Assembly: GCA_039621445.1 (NCBI GenBank)
Contig: CP154957.1
Coordinates: forward strand, 22,404,761 to 22,468,760
Direction: 5' to 3'
Length of the DNA stretch: 64,000 nucleotides
DNA from: Euglena gracilis
Taxonomy: Eukaryota > Euglenida > Euglenophyceae > Euglenales
Position 1 is the first letter of the stretch. The number at the start of each line of letters is the position of its first letter. Below the pieces are notes generated by a model. That model made no database searches and was not told the DNA's origin. It worked only from the letters and a program-made list of their open reading frames with translations. The position numbers and the translations under genes were made by a program. Positions 8,886 through 20,029 of the stretch are shown here, in pieces.

Positions 8886-9497
8886 TCAGGCTTTTCCAAC
8901 CACCCCCGGGGCGGTGGGCTGGCATGGGTAGCCGTGGGTAGGGGAAAATGGGTGGCCTCCGGGTTGGGGCCGGAAAGGGCCGGGAATCACCGGGCCTGCG
9001 TTGGGGGGATTGAGGACGCAGACACCGGCGGTGGTGCCCTCTCGCCGCCTTGAGGCTGAGGACGGGTCCTGGAGGTGCAACGGGAAGGAGCCATGGGTGG
9101 CGAAGGCTCCATCTGGACAGGGGATGAACGGGGCGTACTGGGTATGGGGGTGCGCTGGCAGGAAATGGTGTGAGAGGAACGGGGACGGCGTGGCACAGGC
9201 CGCCGGCATGGGGGGGTGCCGGCCCGAACACACCGGGACGGCAGCAGGCGGAGGGGGCACCGCGTCCCCGCCCGCAGCCGGGAAATGGTTCGGAATGGGC
9301 ACATACGGAGAATGGGTGAACATCGCAGAGGCAGCCACGGCCACCTGGGGGGCAGCCACAGCAGCCTGGCTGGCAGCCACCACCGTCGCCTGGGGGGCAG
9401 CCACAGCAGCCTGGGAGGCAGCCACAGCCTCCTGGGGGGCAGCGTGCGGCAGCAAATGAGCGAACGCAGACACGAGCTGTGCGCACTCAGCTCCTGT
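8886..9497 (-). CDS. Gypsy-1A C-terminal extension after an in-frame TAG
   Basis: About 200 codons continue in exactly the frame of the integrase-chromodomain ORF after its TAG at 9498-9500. The start is set by that TAG, with no ATG near it. The product is low-complexity: repeated AAVAAPQ units (tandem DNA repeats at about 9338-9450), followed by a Pro/His/Phe-rich tail. Either the TAG is leaky, or it is a decayed CAG, or this is untranslated. No domain is recognised. Confidence 0.4.
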   Translation of the reverse strand, partial: TGAECAQLVSAFAHLLPHAAPQEAVAASQAAVAAPQATVVAASQAAVAAPQVAVAASAMFTHSPYVPIPNHFPAAGGDAVPPPPAAVPVCSGRHPPMPAACATPSPFLSHHFLPAHPHTQYAPFIPCPDGAFATHGSFPLHLQDPSSASRRREGTTAGVCVLNPPNAGPVIPGPFRPQPGGHPFSPTHGYPCQPTAPGVVGKA

Positions 9498-12400
9498 CTA
9501 TGGACACACCAATGTTGATACCGCAGCAGAGGGGATCTGGGGATCAGCCTCCTGCGACAGCTGGGGAAACGCAGACACGGAGGGACGGTCGGACGGGTGG
9601 TGCACGAAGTGCAGCGGAACGGGCTGGTGCGATGCAGCGGCGGCGACGGTCCGCGGTGGATCCTGACCTAGCGCTGGCAGTGGATCGCGTGTCGGGACGT
9701 GCTGTGCTGCAGGCACCGCTGTGCCCACTGGGGGGTCCGCAGACTCCCCTTCCTGGCTGCTTGCCTCCTCCTCCTTCTTGGCGTCCTCGTCGGGCCAGAC
9801 CCACTCCTCAGGTGGATCTTCCCACTCGGTGTTGTTGATGACCTCCTGCTCCTGCTTCTTCACCTCCGCGATGATGACCGCCACCTCAGCCGGGTTGCGA
9901 TGGAGGTAGTCCAGCAGGTCCACCTTGAGCTTCTTGGACTTGGCGTACTCGATCATCTGGTGAGAGTAGCGATGGAAGAAATTCTTCAACGGCTCCCACG
10001 TGAGAGCCAGGTGGCCCTCCCACTTCACCTCGAACTCCCAGTCGCCGTCGTCTCGTCCGCGGTGCCGCCGGATCTCCTCCACCGTCCACTCCTCGATGTC
10101 CACGTCTTCTTGCGGTCTGGCCTGCCGGTAGACGAACATCTTGGGCGGGTCCCACAACCGCGTGTCATAGCGGTAGGCCTTCAGCTGGCAGCGGTGGGCC
10201 TCTTGGCGGCGGCCCTCCTCCAGCTCCAGCTCGTACGAGTGCTCGCCACGGCGCGCGGTGACCCGGGCTGGGCCAAGCCAGTAGCTCTCGAGCTTCTGGC
10301 CGGGCCGCCTCGGAGGCCGGAGGTACCAGACGAGGTCTCCCTTGGCGAACTCCTCGAGGTCCTTCCTGCTACGGTTCTTCTGGTTCTCTTGCCACTTGTG
10401 CAGGTCGTCGAGGACGTCGGCGACCTTCTGGTCCACGGCCTTCTGTCTCTCGAAGAACGACACGGCATCCTCCACCATGACCGGGGCCTTGTACCGTACA
10501 CCACCAGTCCACCGATGCCGTCCATACAGCACCTCGTACGGACTCAGGCCGTGCTGCGCCTTGGAGTCGTTCAGCTTCTGCACTGCCCTAGGCAGGGACT
10601 CCACCCAGGTGATCGGGGCCTCGGCCTTCTCGCTCCGGATCCGCTTCTGCAGCTGCGTACCGAGGGACTCCGCCCGCCCGTTCGTCGCGTGGTGGTACGC
10701 CTGGGCGTAGGCGTGGCGGATCCCGTGCAGGCCGCACATGCTGCGCCACCACGCGCCAGCAAAGTGCAGCCCGCAATCACTGGTGATCACGCTGGGCAGC
10801 CCGTGCGGCGACCACCACCCACGGTACATCGCCTTGGCCACGGTGGCGGCGGTGAGGCCGCGCGTGTGGTGGGCCGTGGCCACGACCCACCCACTGTGGC
10901 CATCGACGCAGGCGGCGAACACGTTGTACAGCTGCCCCTCGAATTCCACCCCCGGCATCACGAAGAGGTCGATGGCCACCGACGCCATGATGTACGGCGG
11001 GACGGGCGTCGGGCAGACCTTCAGCCGCAGCGGCTGGTGCGGGTGCTCGTTGGCCTGGCACACCGGGCACGTCCGCTGCAGCCCGCCGGCCACCTTCGCC
11101 GCCTCCATCCGGTCCGCGAAGACGTAGGTGCGCTCGGCCTCCTCCACCAGCCGGTCCCCGCCAATGTGGCCGGAGACCGAGTGCTGCTCCCTCAGCACCT
11201 CCGCCAGGAGCCCGCTCGGCACACACCACCTCCCCGCCGAGACGAGCCGCCCATCCACCAGCTGGATCCCGCTGGGCCAGCCCGGGCCGTTGTGGGCCTG
11301 ATCCCAGACAGGCTTCCAACGCCGGCACACCACATACGCCTTGCTCCAGTCCATGTCGAAGACGTTGATGTCCAGGTCAGGCTGCGGAGGCACGTGGTCT
11401 GTGGTTGACGGCACACCCGCTGCGGGCGCTGCAGACGGGACTGACGCGGCCGGTGACGGCACACCGGCTGCGGACGCTGGGACGGGCATGGCCGGTGATG
11501 ACACACCGGCTGTGGGCGCTGCGGGCGGTGCGATGGACTGCAGTGCGGTGGACTGCGGTGCTGGTGAAGGGGCTGGCGATGGCGCGTTGGACGATGGTGC
11601 TGGCACGGACGCTGGTGGAGCGGTGCACGACGCAGACGGTGGGACTGCCGCAGACGATGCCGACGGTGGGACTGCTGCGGCCGCGGGAGACGAGGCTGAC
11701 GGGTGCATCTCGCGTGGGTGCTCGGATCGCGTACCGTGCGGGGCGTCTGCTGGGGCGTCTCGGGCGTTGCTCTGCGTGTCGAGGCGGCTGCGCGTGGTGA
11801 CGGCGATGTGGGACGCTGACGGGACCGCGGCGAACGACTGGAGCGGGATCAGCTGGATGACGGCCAGCTCTCTCCCCTCCTTCAGGGTTAACCTCTCCAC
11901 CTGTTCCGCCTTGGTCTCCTCGTCCTCGGGATGCACCGCCTTCGGGGTGGACTTCTCGCACAGCTTCTCCTCCAGGATGTGGGCCTTCATCTCCTTCGTG
12001 TCGGCCTCGGTGCCGTGCCACGGGGTGTCGCGCCAGCCTTGTGACGCCGGGTAGGGCCAGCGGGACATGTCATCGCCCACCACGTTGGTCTCGCCGGGGA
12101 CGTGCACCACGGTGATGCGGAACTCGTTGAGCTTCGCATGCCATCTGGCCCGCCTCCCCTGCGGGCCCACTCCGGCGACGTACTCCTTGTACCACGACTC
12201 CAGGCTGCGGTGGTCGGCAGGACGAGGATCTCGTTGTCCAGCAGGAAGCCCGCCCACTTGTCGAGGGCGGCCACCACGGCATACGTCTCCTTGTCCCGGA
12301 CATCCCACCGAAGGCGCTGCCCCTCGGTGAGCTTCCGGGACATGAAGGCCACCGGGACGGAGGCCCCCGGCCGCAGGTCCTCCACCCGCAGCACGCCGTC

Positions 12401-12574
12401 GATGTTCGGGAACTGCTCCAGCACCGCTCCGATGGCGTAATCCGACGCGTCGGTGCGCAGGACGAACGGCTTGGCTGGATCGATGTGGTACAGCTCCAGG
12501 TCGGCGACGAGGGCCTTCTTCAGCTTGTCGAACGCCTCCTTCTCCTGCTCCGTCCACACCACTGGGTGCTTGGA
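9498..12574 (-). pseudogene. Gypsy-1A RNase H, integrase and chromodomain
   Basis: RNase H begins right after a TGA at 12575-12577 (WTEQEKEAFDKLKKAL, RTDASDYAIGAVLEQ, WDVRDKETYAVVAAL). It shifts frame near 12225 and resumes at DHRSLESWYKEYV. Integrase follows: zinc-binding HSVSGH and CPVC, then the D,D,E triad in AIDLFVMPG, TSDCGLHF and TNGRAESLG, then a GPARVTAR segment. A chromodomain closes it (EEWTVEEIRRHRG, EFEVKWEGHLALTWEP), which in chromoviruses guides integration to marked chromatin. From 12215 down to 9500 the frame is open, so the integrase in this copy looks intact, unlike copy B. Confidence 0.85.
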
Positions 12575-14608
12575 TCACGCCTTGGTCAGCTCCCTTGGCA
12601 ACTTGAGCTTCTCCTGCAACGGCGCAGCCAACTCCGCGTAGAGTCTCACGTAGCCCGCATAGTAACTGCAGACGCCGAGAAACGCGCGGAGACTGCTGAC
12701 CGTAGGCGGCAGCTGCCAGTGCTGCACCGCCGACAGTTTGCCTGTGGCAGGCGCCCTCCTGCCGTGCCCCAGGATATGCCCCACGAACTCGACCTGCCTC
12801 ATGAAGAGCTTGACCTTGCGGCTGTCGCTGACCCATCTGTCCTTCTCCAAGGCCAGCAACGTCTCAACGTCTCGGGCGTGCTTCTGGTAGAACTCCTCGT
12901 CCGTCTCCTCCGCTCCCTGCCGCGTACTGACGATGATGTCGTCGAAGTACGGGCGGGAGTGCGCCTTTACCACCGCGCAGGTGGCGTCGATGTCCCGCTG
13001 CAGGAGGGCGGGCCCGACGTTGATCCCCTGCGGGACCACACGCCACTGCCACAGCCCACCCGGCAGCTGGACGTTCGTCACCGGTCGGCTCTCCTCCGCC
13101 AAGGCCACCTGGTGGAACGCGTCCCGCAAGTCGATGGTGCTGAAGAGGGTACACTTCGCCTGCTCCGCCACGATCTCCTCCGTCAAGGGCAAGGGGTAGC
13201 TGTCCGCCATGATCTGCAGGTTCGTCACCGCGTAGTCACACGCCATCCTCCACTTCCCGTTCTTCTTCGGAATAGGGAAGGCCGCCGCACGCCACGGGCC
13301 GCGGCCCGGCTCCACCTTCCGGTCGCGGCGGCACTCCTCCTTCATTTCCCGCAGCTCCCCCAGCCGCTCGCCCTTCAGGTGGATCACCCTCCCCACCACC
13401 GTCTGGGCGTTTGGCTTGAGGCGCAGCACCGCCATCCCGTGCTGGCCTCGGGGCGGCGGATCGGGGTGGACGCGGTCGCAGAAGACGCGGCCCTCGAACT
13501 CATTGAGTATCTCGGCGCGCTGCTGGACGGCCAGCGGATGCTGCTCCTCCGCCTTGGCCGTGACCACCCCACGGACTTCTTTCGCCTCCTTGGCAGCGTC
13601 GATCAGCACCTTGGCCACCATTGCCTCCTCCTCGGCGTCCAGGGCCTCGTCCTCCTCGTCTCCGTCGGGGCCGTTGACCCCGACGGTGAGCCCCATCTTC
13701 CTCACCTCGGCCTCCATCTCCTCCTCCACTTCGGACGGCGTGCGGGGCAATGGCGACGGGCTGCGGACTCGGACGGTCGCGTGGGTGCGTGTGCTTAGCG
13801 CTGCGATGTCGCTTGCTTCGGTGCCGGCGATGACCCATCGGAGGTCGTCGTGGAGCTGGAGCGCATCCCGCCAGGGTTGCACATCCAGCCTGTGCTCCTT
13901 CAGCCAGGGGTAACCCAGAATCAGGTCACACCCTATATCACCGTCATGGACGGTGATCTGGCTGTGCCACCTCTTCACTCTTCCACTCCTCTCTCCTTCA
14001 CTCCTCGCGTTGAACACCAGGAGGACGTCCGCCTCGTTGCGGCCGCCTGCCAGCAAGTCGCCGTTCACGGTCCGCAGCAGCAGCGGCCGCTCGCTGTGGC
14101 GGAAACATCTGTTCGGGAACAAGTCCCGACGGATCAGCGACGTCTGCGCCCCCGTGTCGATGAGGGCCTTCACCTTCTCCTCCCGGCCGTCGATCTCGAT
14201 GACCGCATCCAGCATCAGCTGGTAGCTGCCGCCCCGCCTCTCCATGCGGCCCACCTGGAAGGGCCGGCTGGGGCGGTACTGCCACGGACGGACGGTGACC
14301 TTGTGGACCTTCCGCGGGGGGTGGGGCTCGTCGGCGGCGGTGGTGACGGGCTCGGCGGGTGGATCGTTGTGCGGCTCGGCGGGGGTGCACGATGCTTGGC
14401 GGGTGCACGATGGCGGTCGTTGGCGCGGGGCTTGGGACAGCGCCGCTGCTCGCGGGGGCAGCGCCGTCCGGCTTGGCGGTGCGGTGGCGGACGCGGGTGC
14501 GGATGCCGGCGACGGCGGTATCGCGCTGGGCGGCACGGCTGCTTGGCGGGTTGGTGGGGTGCGCTCGCACAGGTATCGGACGACACCTTCGGGAATGCGA
14601 TACGCCTG
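12575..14608 (-). CDS. Gypsy-1A protease and reverse transcriptase
   Basis: One open frame of about 678 codons in the same frame as the methyltransferase-like ORF upstream, separated from it only by a TAG (14609-14611). The aspartic protease shows ALIDTGAQTSLI (Asp codon near 14156-14158). RT shows PIPKKNGKWRMACDY, STIDLRDAFHQV, WRVVPQGINVGP and the catalytic YFDD (12938-12949). It ends at a TGA where WTEQEKEAF of RNase H should follow. CGA to TGA at a CpG would explain this. The protein N-terminus is Pro/Ala-rich linker, and no ATG is evident, as expected for a polyprotein. Confidence 0.88.
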   Translation of the reverse strand, partial: QAYRIPEGVVRYLCERTPPTRQAAVPPSAIPPSPASAPASATAPPSRTALPPRAAALSQAPRQRPPSCTRQASCTPAEPHNDPPAEPVTTAADEPHPPRKVHKVTVRPWQYRPSRPFQVGRMERRGGSYQLMLDAVIEIDGREEKVKALIDTGAQTSLIRRDLFPNRCFRHSERPLLLRTVNGDLLAGGRNEADVLLVFNARSEGERSGRVKRWHSQITVHDGDIGCDLILGYPWLKEHRLDVQPWRDALQLHDDLRWVIAGTEASDIAALSTRTHATVRVRSPSPLPRTPSEVEEEMEAEVRKMGLTVGVNGPDGDEEDEALDAEEEAMVAKVLIDAAKEAKEVRGVVTAKAEEQHPLAVQQRAEILNEFEGRVFCDRVHPDPPPRGQHGMAVLRLKPNAQTVVGRVIHLKGERLGELREMKEECRRDRKVEPGRGPWRAAAFPIPKKNGKWRMACDYAVTNLQIMADSYPLPLTEEIVAEQAKCTLFSTIDLRDAFHQVALAEESRPVTNVQLPGGLWQWRVVPQGINVGPALLQRDIDATCAVVKAHSRPYFDDIIVSTRQGAEETDEEFYQKHARDVETLLALEKDRWVSDSRKVKLFMRQVEFVGHILGHGRRAPATGKLSAVQHWQLPPTVSSLRAFLGVCSYYAGYVRLYAELAAPLQEKLKLPRELTKA

Positions 14609-15518
14609 CTATCGGTTACCGCGCTGCTGGGATTCCCCACCCAGCTGCCGTCGGTGATGTCGCCGTCCATCTTGCTCCTCCACGATGTTCTCGCACTGGC
14701 CGTCGCACACGATGTCCTGCATGGGGGCCATGGATTCCGCGATCCAGAAGCGTGTGGGCTTGCGATAGCCCCACGCCTCGAACATGCAGTAGTCCACATC
14801 GACGTACTGCATGTCCTCCACGACCTTGCGGTGGCGGAGATTCCCATAGCGGGGATTCTCCAGCCACCACAGCGACGGCCGCAGGTAGGCGATGATCTCC
14901 TTCGTCTTGCGGACCAGGAAGTCGGCCTTCCGCAGCCGCCGCCACCTGGTCGTCATCGCGCTGGAGTACTCGGTGCACGGCGGCGAGGCGGCGACCAGCT
15001 CGAAGTCGCCGGGCCAGGACTCCTCCCAGTACCGCCAGCGCCACACGTCCACCGTCTTGTCCGCCTTCCACCGCGGGTCGGCGTCCACCGAGACGACGGA
15101 GTAGCGGAGCTTCTCCAGCGCCCGCTTCACCGAACCCGTTCCGGAGAACACGTCCAGTGCCCACCTCTTTGGCGTCGAGGTTGTCGGTGACGATGCGGCC
15201 GGCTTCGGTGCCGCCCGGGAGGACGGTGCGCTCTGCGGGGGGGATGGGGAGCTGGTTGCTGCGGGTGCGGAGCGTGGTGCCACTGACGGCGATGCTGATG
15301 GCGGGGGCAGCGTCGTCCGGCTTGGTGCGGTCTGGCGCGGTGCTCGCTTTTGTTCTGCCGGGCTGGGTGCGTCGCGGTGGCACGATGCTGCGTAGACGAT
15401 GGCACGGACGCTGCTGGCTTGGCGGGGGGCGAGGACTGTGCAGACGAGACCGGTCGCGTCGCAGACGGTTGCTTGGAACGACGGGACTTCTTCTGTAGCA
15501 CGGACCAGTAGTTGTTTG
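14609..15518 (-). pseudogene. Gypsy-1A cytosine-5 DNA methyltransferase-like domain, frameshifted
   Basis: A C5 MTase-like fold lies between Gag and protease. Visible motifs: motif I DVFSGTGS (FSGTG at 15134-15148), motif IV ASPPCTEYSS with the catalytic Cys (PPC at 14975-14983), motif VI WLENPRYG (14843-14860), and a late YRKPTRFW resembling motif VIII. At about 200 residues it is shorter than free-standing C5 MTases, with no separate target-recognition domain obvious; by eye the motif spacing resembles the compact MTases of phages and algal viruses. Relative to copy B, 8 bases are missing near 15165, just before motif I, so this copy is out of frame with its linker. The role is presumably methylation of element or target DNA, but this is inferred. 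Confidence 0.8.
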
Positions 15519-18500
15519 TCAAAATCTGATGGGCCCCGCCTTGACCGGGTGCTTCAGGGCACGGTCTCTCCCCTCCTTGGGAGATTTGGGGCTTGCTGGG
15601 TCTGGGGGCATGCGGGGCTCTTTGGTGATTCCACGCACGCTCACGCTGGCGTTGGGATTTGACGGCCGGCCCAGACCCCCATCCCTGGGGCCTGGGCGGC
15701 CGCGTCGCTCATGATACTGCTCCTGGACGGCCGCGACGTTGCTCTTGCCGTCCTTGCCTTTGCCCTTGGACTTTCCTTTTCCTTGATCTCCTTTGGCTCC
15801 ACCCTTCGCCTTGCCTTTTCCTTTGCCTTCGTCTTGTCTTGGGGCATTCGATGTCCATTGCTCGGCTTGGTACCCACCACCCTTACCTTTTCCTTCATTT
15901 CCTTGCCATGCACTCGATGACCACTGCTCGGCTTGGTATCCACCCTTTCCTTTTCCTTCTTCACTCGTCCATGGGCTCGATGACCACTGCTCCGGGTACC
16001 CACGTCCCCCTTGGCCTTGTCCTTTGCCTTGGGGCGTGGGCACCGGCGGCGTCGGCGGACGTGGTTGCTGTGCTTGCTTCCCTTCTTCGGTGGCACGTTC
16101 GTCTTCTCCACCTCCTGGATGTACGGCTCCTCGGTGGTGTCGTCGACCTCCACGTCCCGCTGCCATCGTGGTACCGGCCGCTTCTCCGGGATCTCCTTCT
16201 CCTTCTCGGGGGCCATCTTCGCCTCCATCCGCAGCCATCTCACCATGAGGTTGTGGATGTCCTTCGCCGGTAGGTCGCACGAGTCGGCCGTCACCGTGAC
16301 GATGGTGCCGCCCTCGAGCCGCTGGTGGTCGTACACGGCCTTCACCAGGGTGCGGTGCTCTTCGCCCACTGGCACCACCACGAAGCGGCGCCCCGCCTTC
16401 CGCACCGAGGCGGGGGCCACCGTGGTCTCTTGCTTGATCATCTCCTTCACCTCCTCCACCGTCGTGTCCATCGGCAGGCCCTCCAGCACGATGGACCGGC
16501 GGTCCACCCGCTTGTCCTCCTCCTGCGCCACCTTCCGGCGCCAGGGGTGGAGGGGCATGGCCTCCACGAGGAGCTTCCCCAGCTCCTCCTCCTCCATGCC
16601 CACCTGCCTCGCCATGGACGCCATCTGCGCGTAGTACTCCCTCCAGGAATTCTCGGTCAGCTTCCCGCTTGTCACCAGCTTCAGCTTCCTCATTCGCCGC
16701 CGCAGGACCTCCTTGTCCTCGCCGCCGTTCGCCAGGTCCACCTCCGCGAACAGCACGGCATACTCCACCTCTCCTTTGGTCTCGATCTCCTCGTCCAACA
16801 TCAGCACCGTGGCCTCGTCCAAAGCCGCGCGGAACATGGCGAGGCGCTGAGCTGACGTCATGGACGGCCACGCCTGCTCGAGTTCCCGAAGGAACAGGAG
16901 CCACCGCCTCCGCCACTGCGGCCAGTCCTCCGGATGCCCGGAGAACCGGCACGGGTGGAGGCCGATGACGGAGTCCACCAGCGGCGCCGGGAGGAAGTGC
17001 AGGGCCGCTGGCTGGGCCTGCACCGGGGCGATGCGGACCTCTCGCACCGCGGACGCGCTGGCGACGGGGACGGCGGACGGCGTGGTCAGGCGGGCAATGG
17101 AGAGGGGCGGCACCCCGCCCCCTCCCGCCGCGGCCTGCTTCCGGACCAGCCGGAGAGCTTGTCGGAGGGTGGACGACGGCTTCTCCTGCACCACGGACTC
17201 CTCCTGCATGGGCTTCTCCATCTGGACCGTTCTCACCTCTGGCACCGGCTGCTTCTGAGCCACCGGCACCGGCTGCTGCTCGGCCGGGGGTGGCGGAGCC
17301 TTGGCGGGCATGGCCGGCACCGCCTTGGCTTGGGAGGATACGATCACCTTCGAGACGATCTGGTCCAGCCGCTGCACGGCCATCACCACGGCTTGCGTCT
17401 GGACGTTCACCTTCTGCACTTCGGTCTCCACCACCCGGATCTTGTCACCGGAGCTGTCCGCAGCGAGCCGTTGCACGGCCACGGTCAGCCCTTGGGCTTG
17501 GGCTCCCACCTTCTGGATCTCCGTCTCCACCTTCTGGATCCTCCCCACGATCAGCGGCGGCAGCTCAGCGGCCTTTGGCTCCTTGGCCGCGGCTGCCTCC
17601 ACCTTGGTGGTGAGGGAGAACACCTGCGCCACCAGGAACTTGACCTGCTCCTTCAGCCAGGCGTTCTCGGCCTGCTGATACTGCAGCTGCTCCACCAGGC
17701 GCGGCGTCACCTCCACCGCCATGCCATGCGCCACCGCAGTCGCCTCCACCTTGGCGGTGAAGGCGGCCATCTGCACCTCGACGGCGTTGAGCTTCCCCTG
17801 CAGCTGGACGTTCTCGGCCCGCTGCCCCTCCTTCTCTTGCAGCAGCTCCTGCACGGCGGCTTTGAAGTGCGCCACCTCCACCAGCTCGGTGAGTCCACTC
17901 GTCGGTACGCCACTCTTCACCGCCATCACCGCGGCCGCGGCGTTGTCTTCCGCCTCCTTCACCTTCGCCCGGATCCTTCGGAGATCTTCACCGAAGTCTC
18001 CGAGCGCGTCGTGGGTGTACTTCTCCACTCTTGTCATCCGCTCCTCCGCCGTGGCCACCGTGGGCATGAGCTTGTGGAGTTGTGATATTCCTTGATGTAG
18101 TCTGACGATGTCGTCCTTCACCTTCACCACGTTCTCCATCAGGTCCACGTGGGCCCCTTCTTGGGCCACCATCCGTTTCTTCAGCTCTTGCACCGCCACT
18201 CCTTGCTCGTCCACCTTGTCCTTCATGGCAGCGGCCATTTGCACGGCCGCCCAGCTGTCCCACATCTCCTTCGCCTTGGAGCCGATGAAGTCGGCGGTGT
18301 TGCAGAGGCGGTCCATCTGCGTCTGCAACGCAGCGTATGCTGCCTCCCACTCGGGGGGGCCCTGCATGACCTCGTCCGGCTTCTCCTCGACGTCATACAT
18401 CTCGCTCTGGTCCCGCCCGCCAGCCACTCCTCGTCGTCATCACGAGGACCTTCTCCTTCACCCTCGTCATCTCCTTCGTCATCGGAGAGGCCCAGCCGCG

Positions 18501-19365
18501 GCACCTTGCGCGGCCGGACCGAGGATGGGGGGGTGCGGAAGTGCGGGTGCACGGCGGTGGTGCTCGGGTGTTCGCTGGGGGACCGGTAGGGAGGCGGCAC
18601 TCCCACCGGTGCAGCGATGGCTTGGCTGGACGACGACGCCTTCTGCGACGGCGAGGGCACTGCCACCGGCACGGGTGGCAGAGCAAACTGCAGGGACGGA
18701 TGCACGGATGGGATCAGGTCAGCCACAGGGACGGGGACCCCGTCTCGGCCCTCGGACTCGCCGGGGCCCAGCTCGGAGGCGGGGTGATAAGTGATGGCAC
18801 GCACGCCCTCATCAGGGCTCCTCGGTGGCTCGGGGCTGGGCACAGGCATCGGCAGGCCTGCGAAGGCCCGCTCACTCTGCAGCTCCTGGACGCCCCACAG
18901 GTGGGGCGCCTCGGACGGGAACGGGAACGGGAAGGGCAGGAAAGGGATCAGCTGGGGGAATGGTGGGGTCCCGGGGAAAAGCTGAGAGGGTGGAGCCCCG
19001 GGTGGTAGCCAGGGGGTCGGGTCCCAGCTCTGGGGCTGGGCTGATTTCGGGAACAGGAGGGGGACTTGAGACGAGTCTCGAGGGCTATCGACTAGGGACT
19101 CGGATTGGAGGGGGATGAGTGGGAGTTGGGGTGGGGCTGGGAGCGCGGGAAACGGGGTTTGTGAGGATGGGAGTGGGGATGGGGCAGGGGATCGGGGGTA
19201 TCTTTTCGGGGTGTTTTCTTGCGCTTCCCGAGGGCTATCGGACAGACTTGCGGTGGGGGCTACCACTTCAGAGTCCGCCGCAAAGGTTGGCATCCTGTCA
19301 GTGTCCCGGTGGGCCGTAGCCTCTTCTTGTGTGTAAAATTCTGGGGAGGTGTGCACGCTTTGCAT
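15519..19365 (-). CDS. Gypsy-1A Gag polyprotein (three frame segments)
   Basis: It starts at the ATG 19363-19365, about 58 nt after the PBS. Segment 1 (to about 18425) is Pro/Ser-rich and ends with an acidic SDDEGDDEGEGEG stretch. Segment 2 (about 18425-16085) is a long heptad-rich coiled coil followed by a capsid-like region (FSGHPEDWPQWRRRWLLFLRE). Segment 3 (to 15519) is a basic tail with three EQWSSS/EQWTSN repeats separated by EGKGKG, then KGKSKGKGKDGK. No CCHC knuckle is present; the Lys-Gly tail may do the RNA binding. Both frame changes (at GGCGGGCGGG near 18425 and AAGAAGGGAAGC near 16085) occur in copy B too, so they are either programmed shifts or old lesions. Confidence 0.7.
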
Positions 19366-19422
19366 TTCAAAAAGAAGGCACTCCAGAAAATGGCCTTCAA
19401 TGGAAAACGTAGAACTAACAAG

Positions 19423-19434
19423 CCTCTGCTACCA
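19423..19434 (-). promoter_or_regulatory. Primer-binding site, initiator tRNA-Met type
   Basis: The minus strand reads TGGTAGCAGAGG immediately after the 5' LTR. It is complementary to the CCTCTGCTACCA 3' end of metazoan-type initiator tRNA-Met over all 12 bases. Confidence 0.85.
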
Positions 19435-20029
19435 GTTTTCCCCTCTCGCCGGTTCGGTGACCGTGCGCGGAATGGGCTCCCCAGCAGGCCGAGTGGGGGA
19501 AAAAAGTCACCCGGCGCTCCGGTAAAAATAGGCACACGCGCCCCAAAAATTCCCTTTTTTGTGTCTTTCGGTCCCTGAATTCAGCCAGAACCTGGGTTCC
19601 GGCAGCCAAACAATTCAAAAATTCGGGGGGGGGGACGGTATTTTTGGCCAACTCCTTGGGGGTGCCTCTAAAGCAGTAGGGGGAGGGGAGGAAAAGCCTT
19701 GGTTGAATTTAAAAAAGGGTAGCGGGGGGGACGGAAGAACACCTTCACCTTGATTCCCAGCGCCTCTTGCTCTTCCTTTTTTTGAGATTTGATTCTTTCC
19801 TTTTGATTGACCTTCCGGATTGACTTCTTGAGCTCCTTGGACAATTGTTTCCTTGATCTCAGATTCAATTTTTGAAATTCCTTCCTTCGGCATGCACAAT
19901 TCTTTGAATGAATGATTCCGAAGAGAGAACCTGGTGGGGAAAAGTACACAGGTAAAAAAAGTAGCGGAATGGGGCAGAATATTCGCTAATTCCAGTGCGC
20001 AGGCGCCAGGCCGCCTCCCGCCGCCCACA
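19435..20029 (-). repeat. Gypsy-1A 5' LTR
   Basis: 595 bp, partner of 6428-7022. Its end abuts the PBS at 19434. It should hold the promoter (U3) and the RNA start. Confidence 0.88.

Larger units (their letters stand above)
6428..20029 (-). mobile_element. Gypsy-1A: Ty3/gypsy chromovirus-like element with a DNA methyltransferase domain
   Basis: A 13.6-kb LTR retrotransposon on the minus strand. Order: LTR, PBS, Gag, C5-methyltransferase-like domain, protease, RT, RNase H, integrase, chromodomain, C-terminal extension, long G/C-rich minisatellite, PPT, LTR. The RT-RNase H-integrase order marks it as Ty3/gypsy. It is visibly more GC-rich than its neighbours. No target-site duplication is seen: the left flank is CAAAC and the right flank CTAAG. 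Lesions shared with copy B are a TAG before protease, a TGA between RT and RNase H, and a frameshift in RNase H. A deletion in the methyltransferase is unique to this copy. Confidence 0.9.

Noticed and set aside
9699-11408. Long plus-strand ORFs opposite Gypsy-1 pol (also 12485-13798, 16934-18085 and the copy B equivalents)
   Set aside because: They are shadows of GC-rich minus-strand coding sequence; the products are Leu/His/Arg-rich with no domain.
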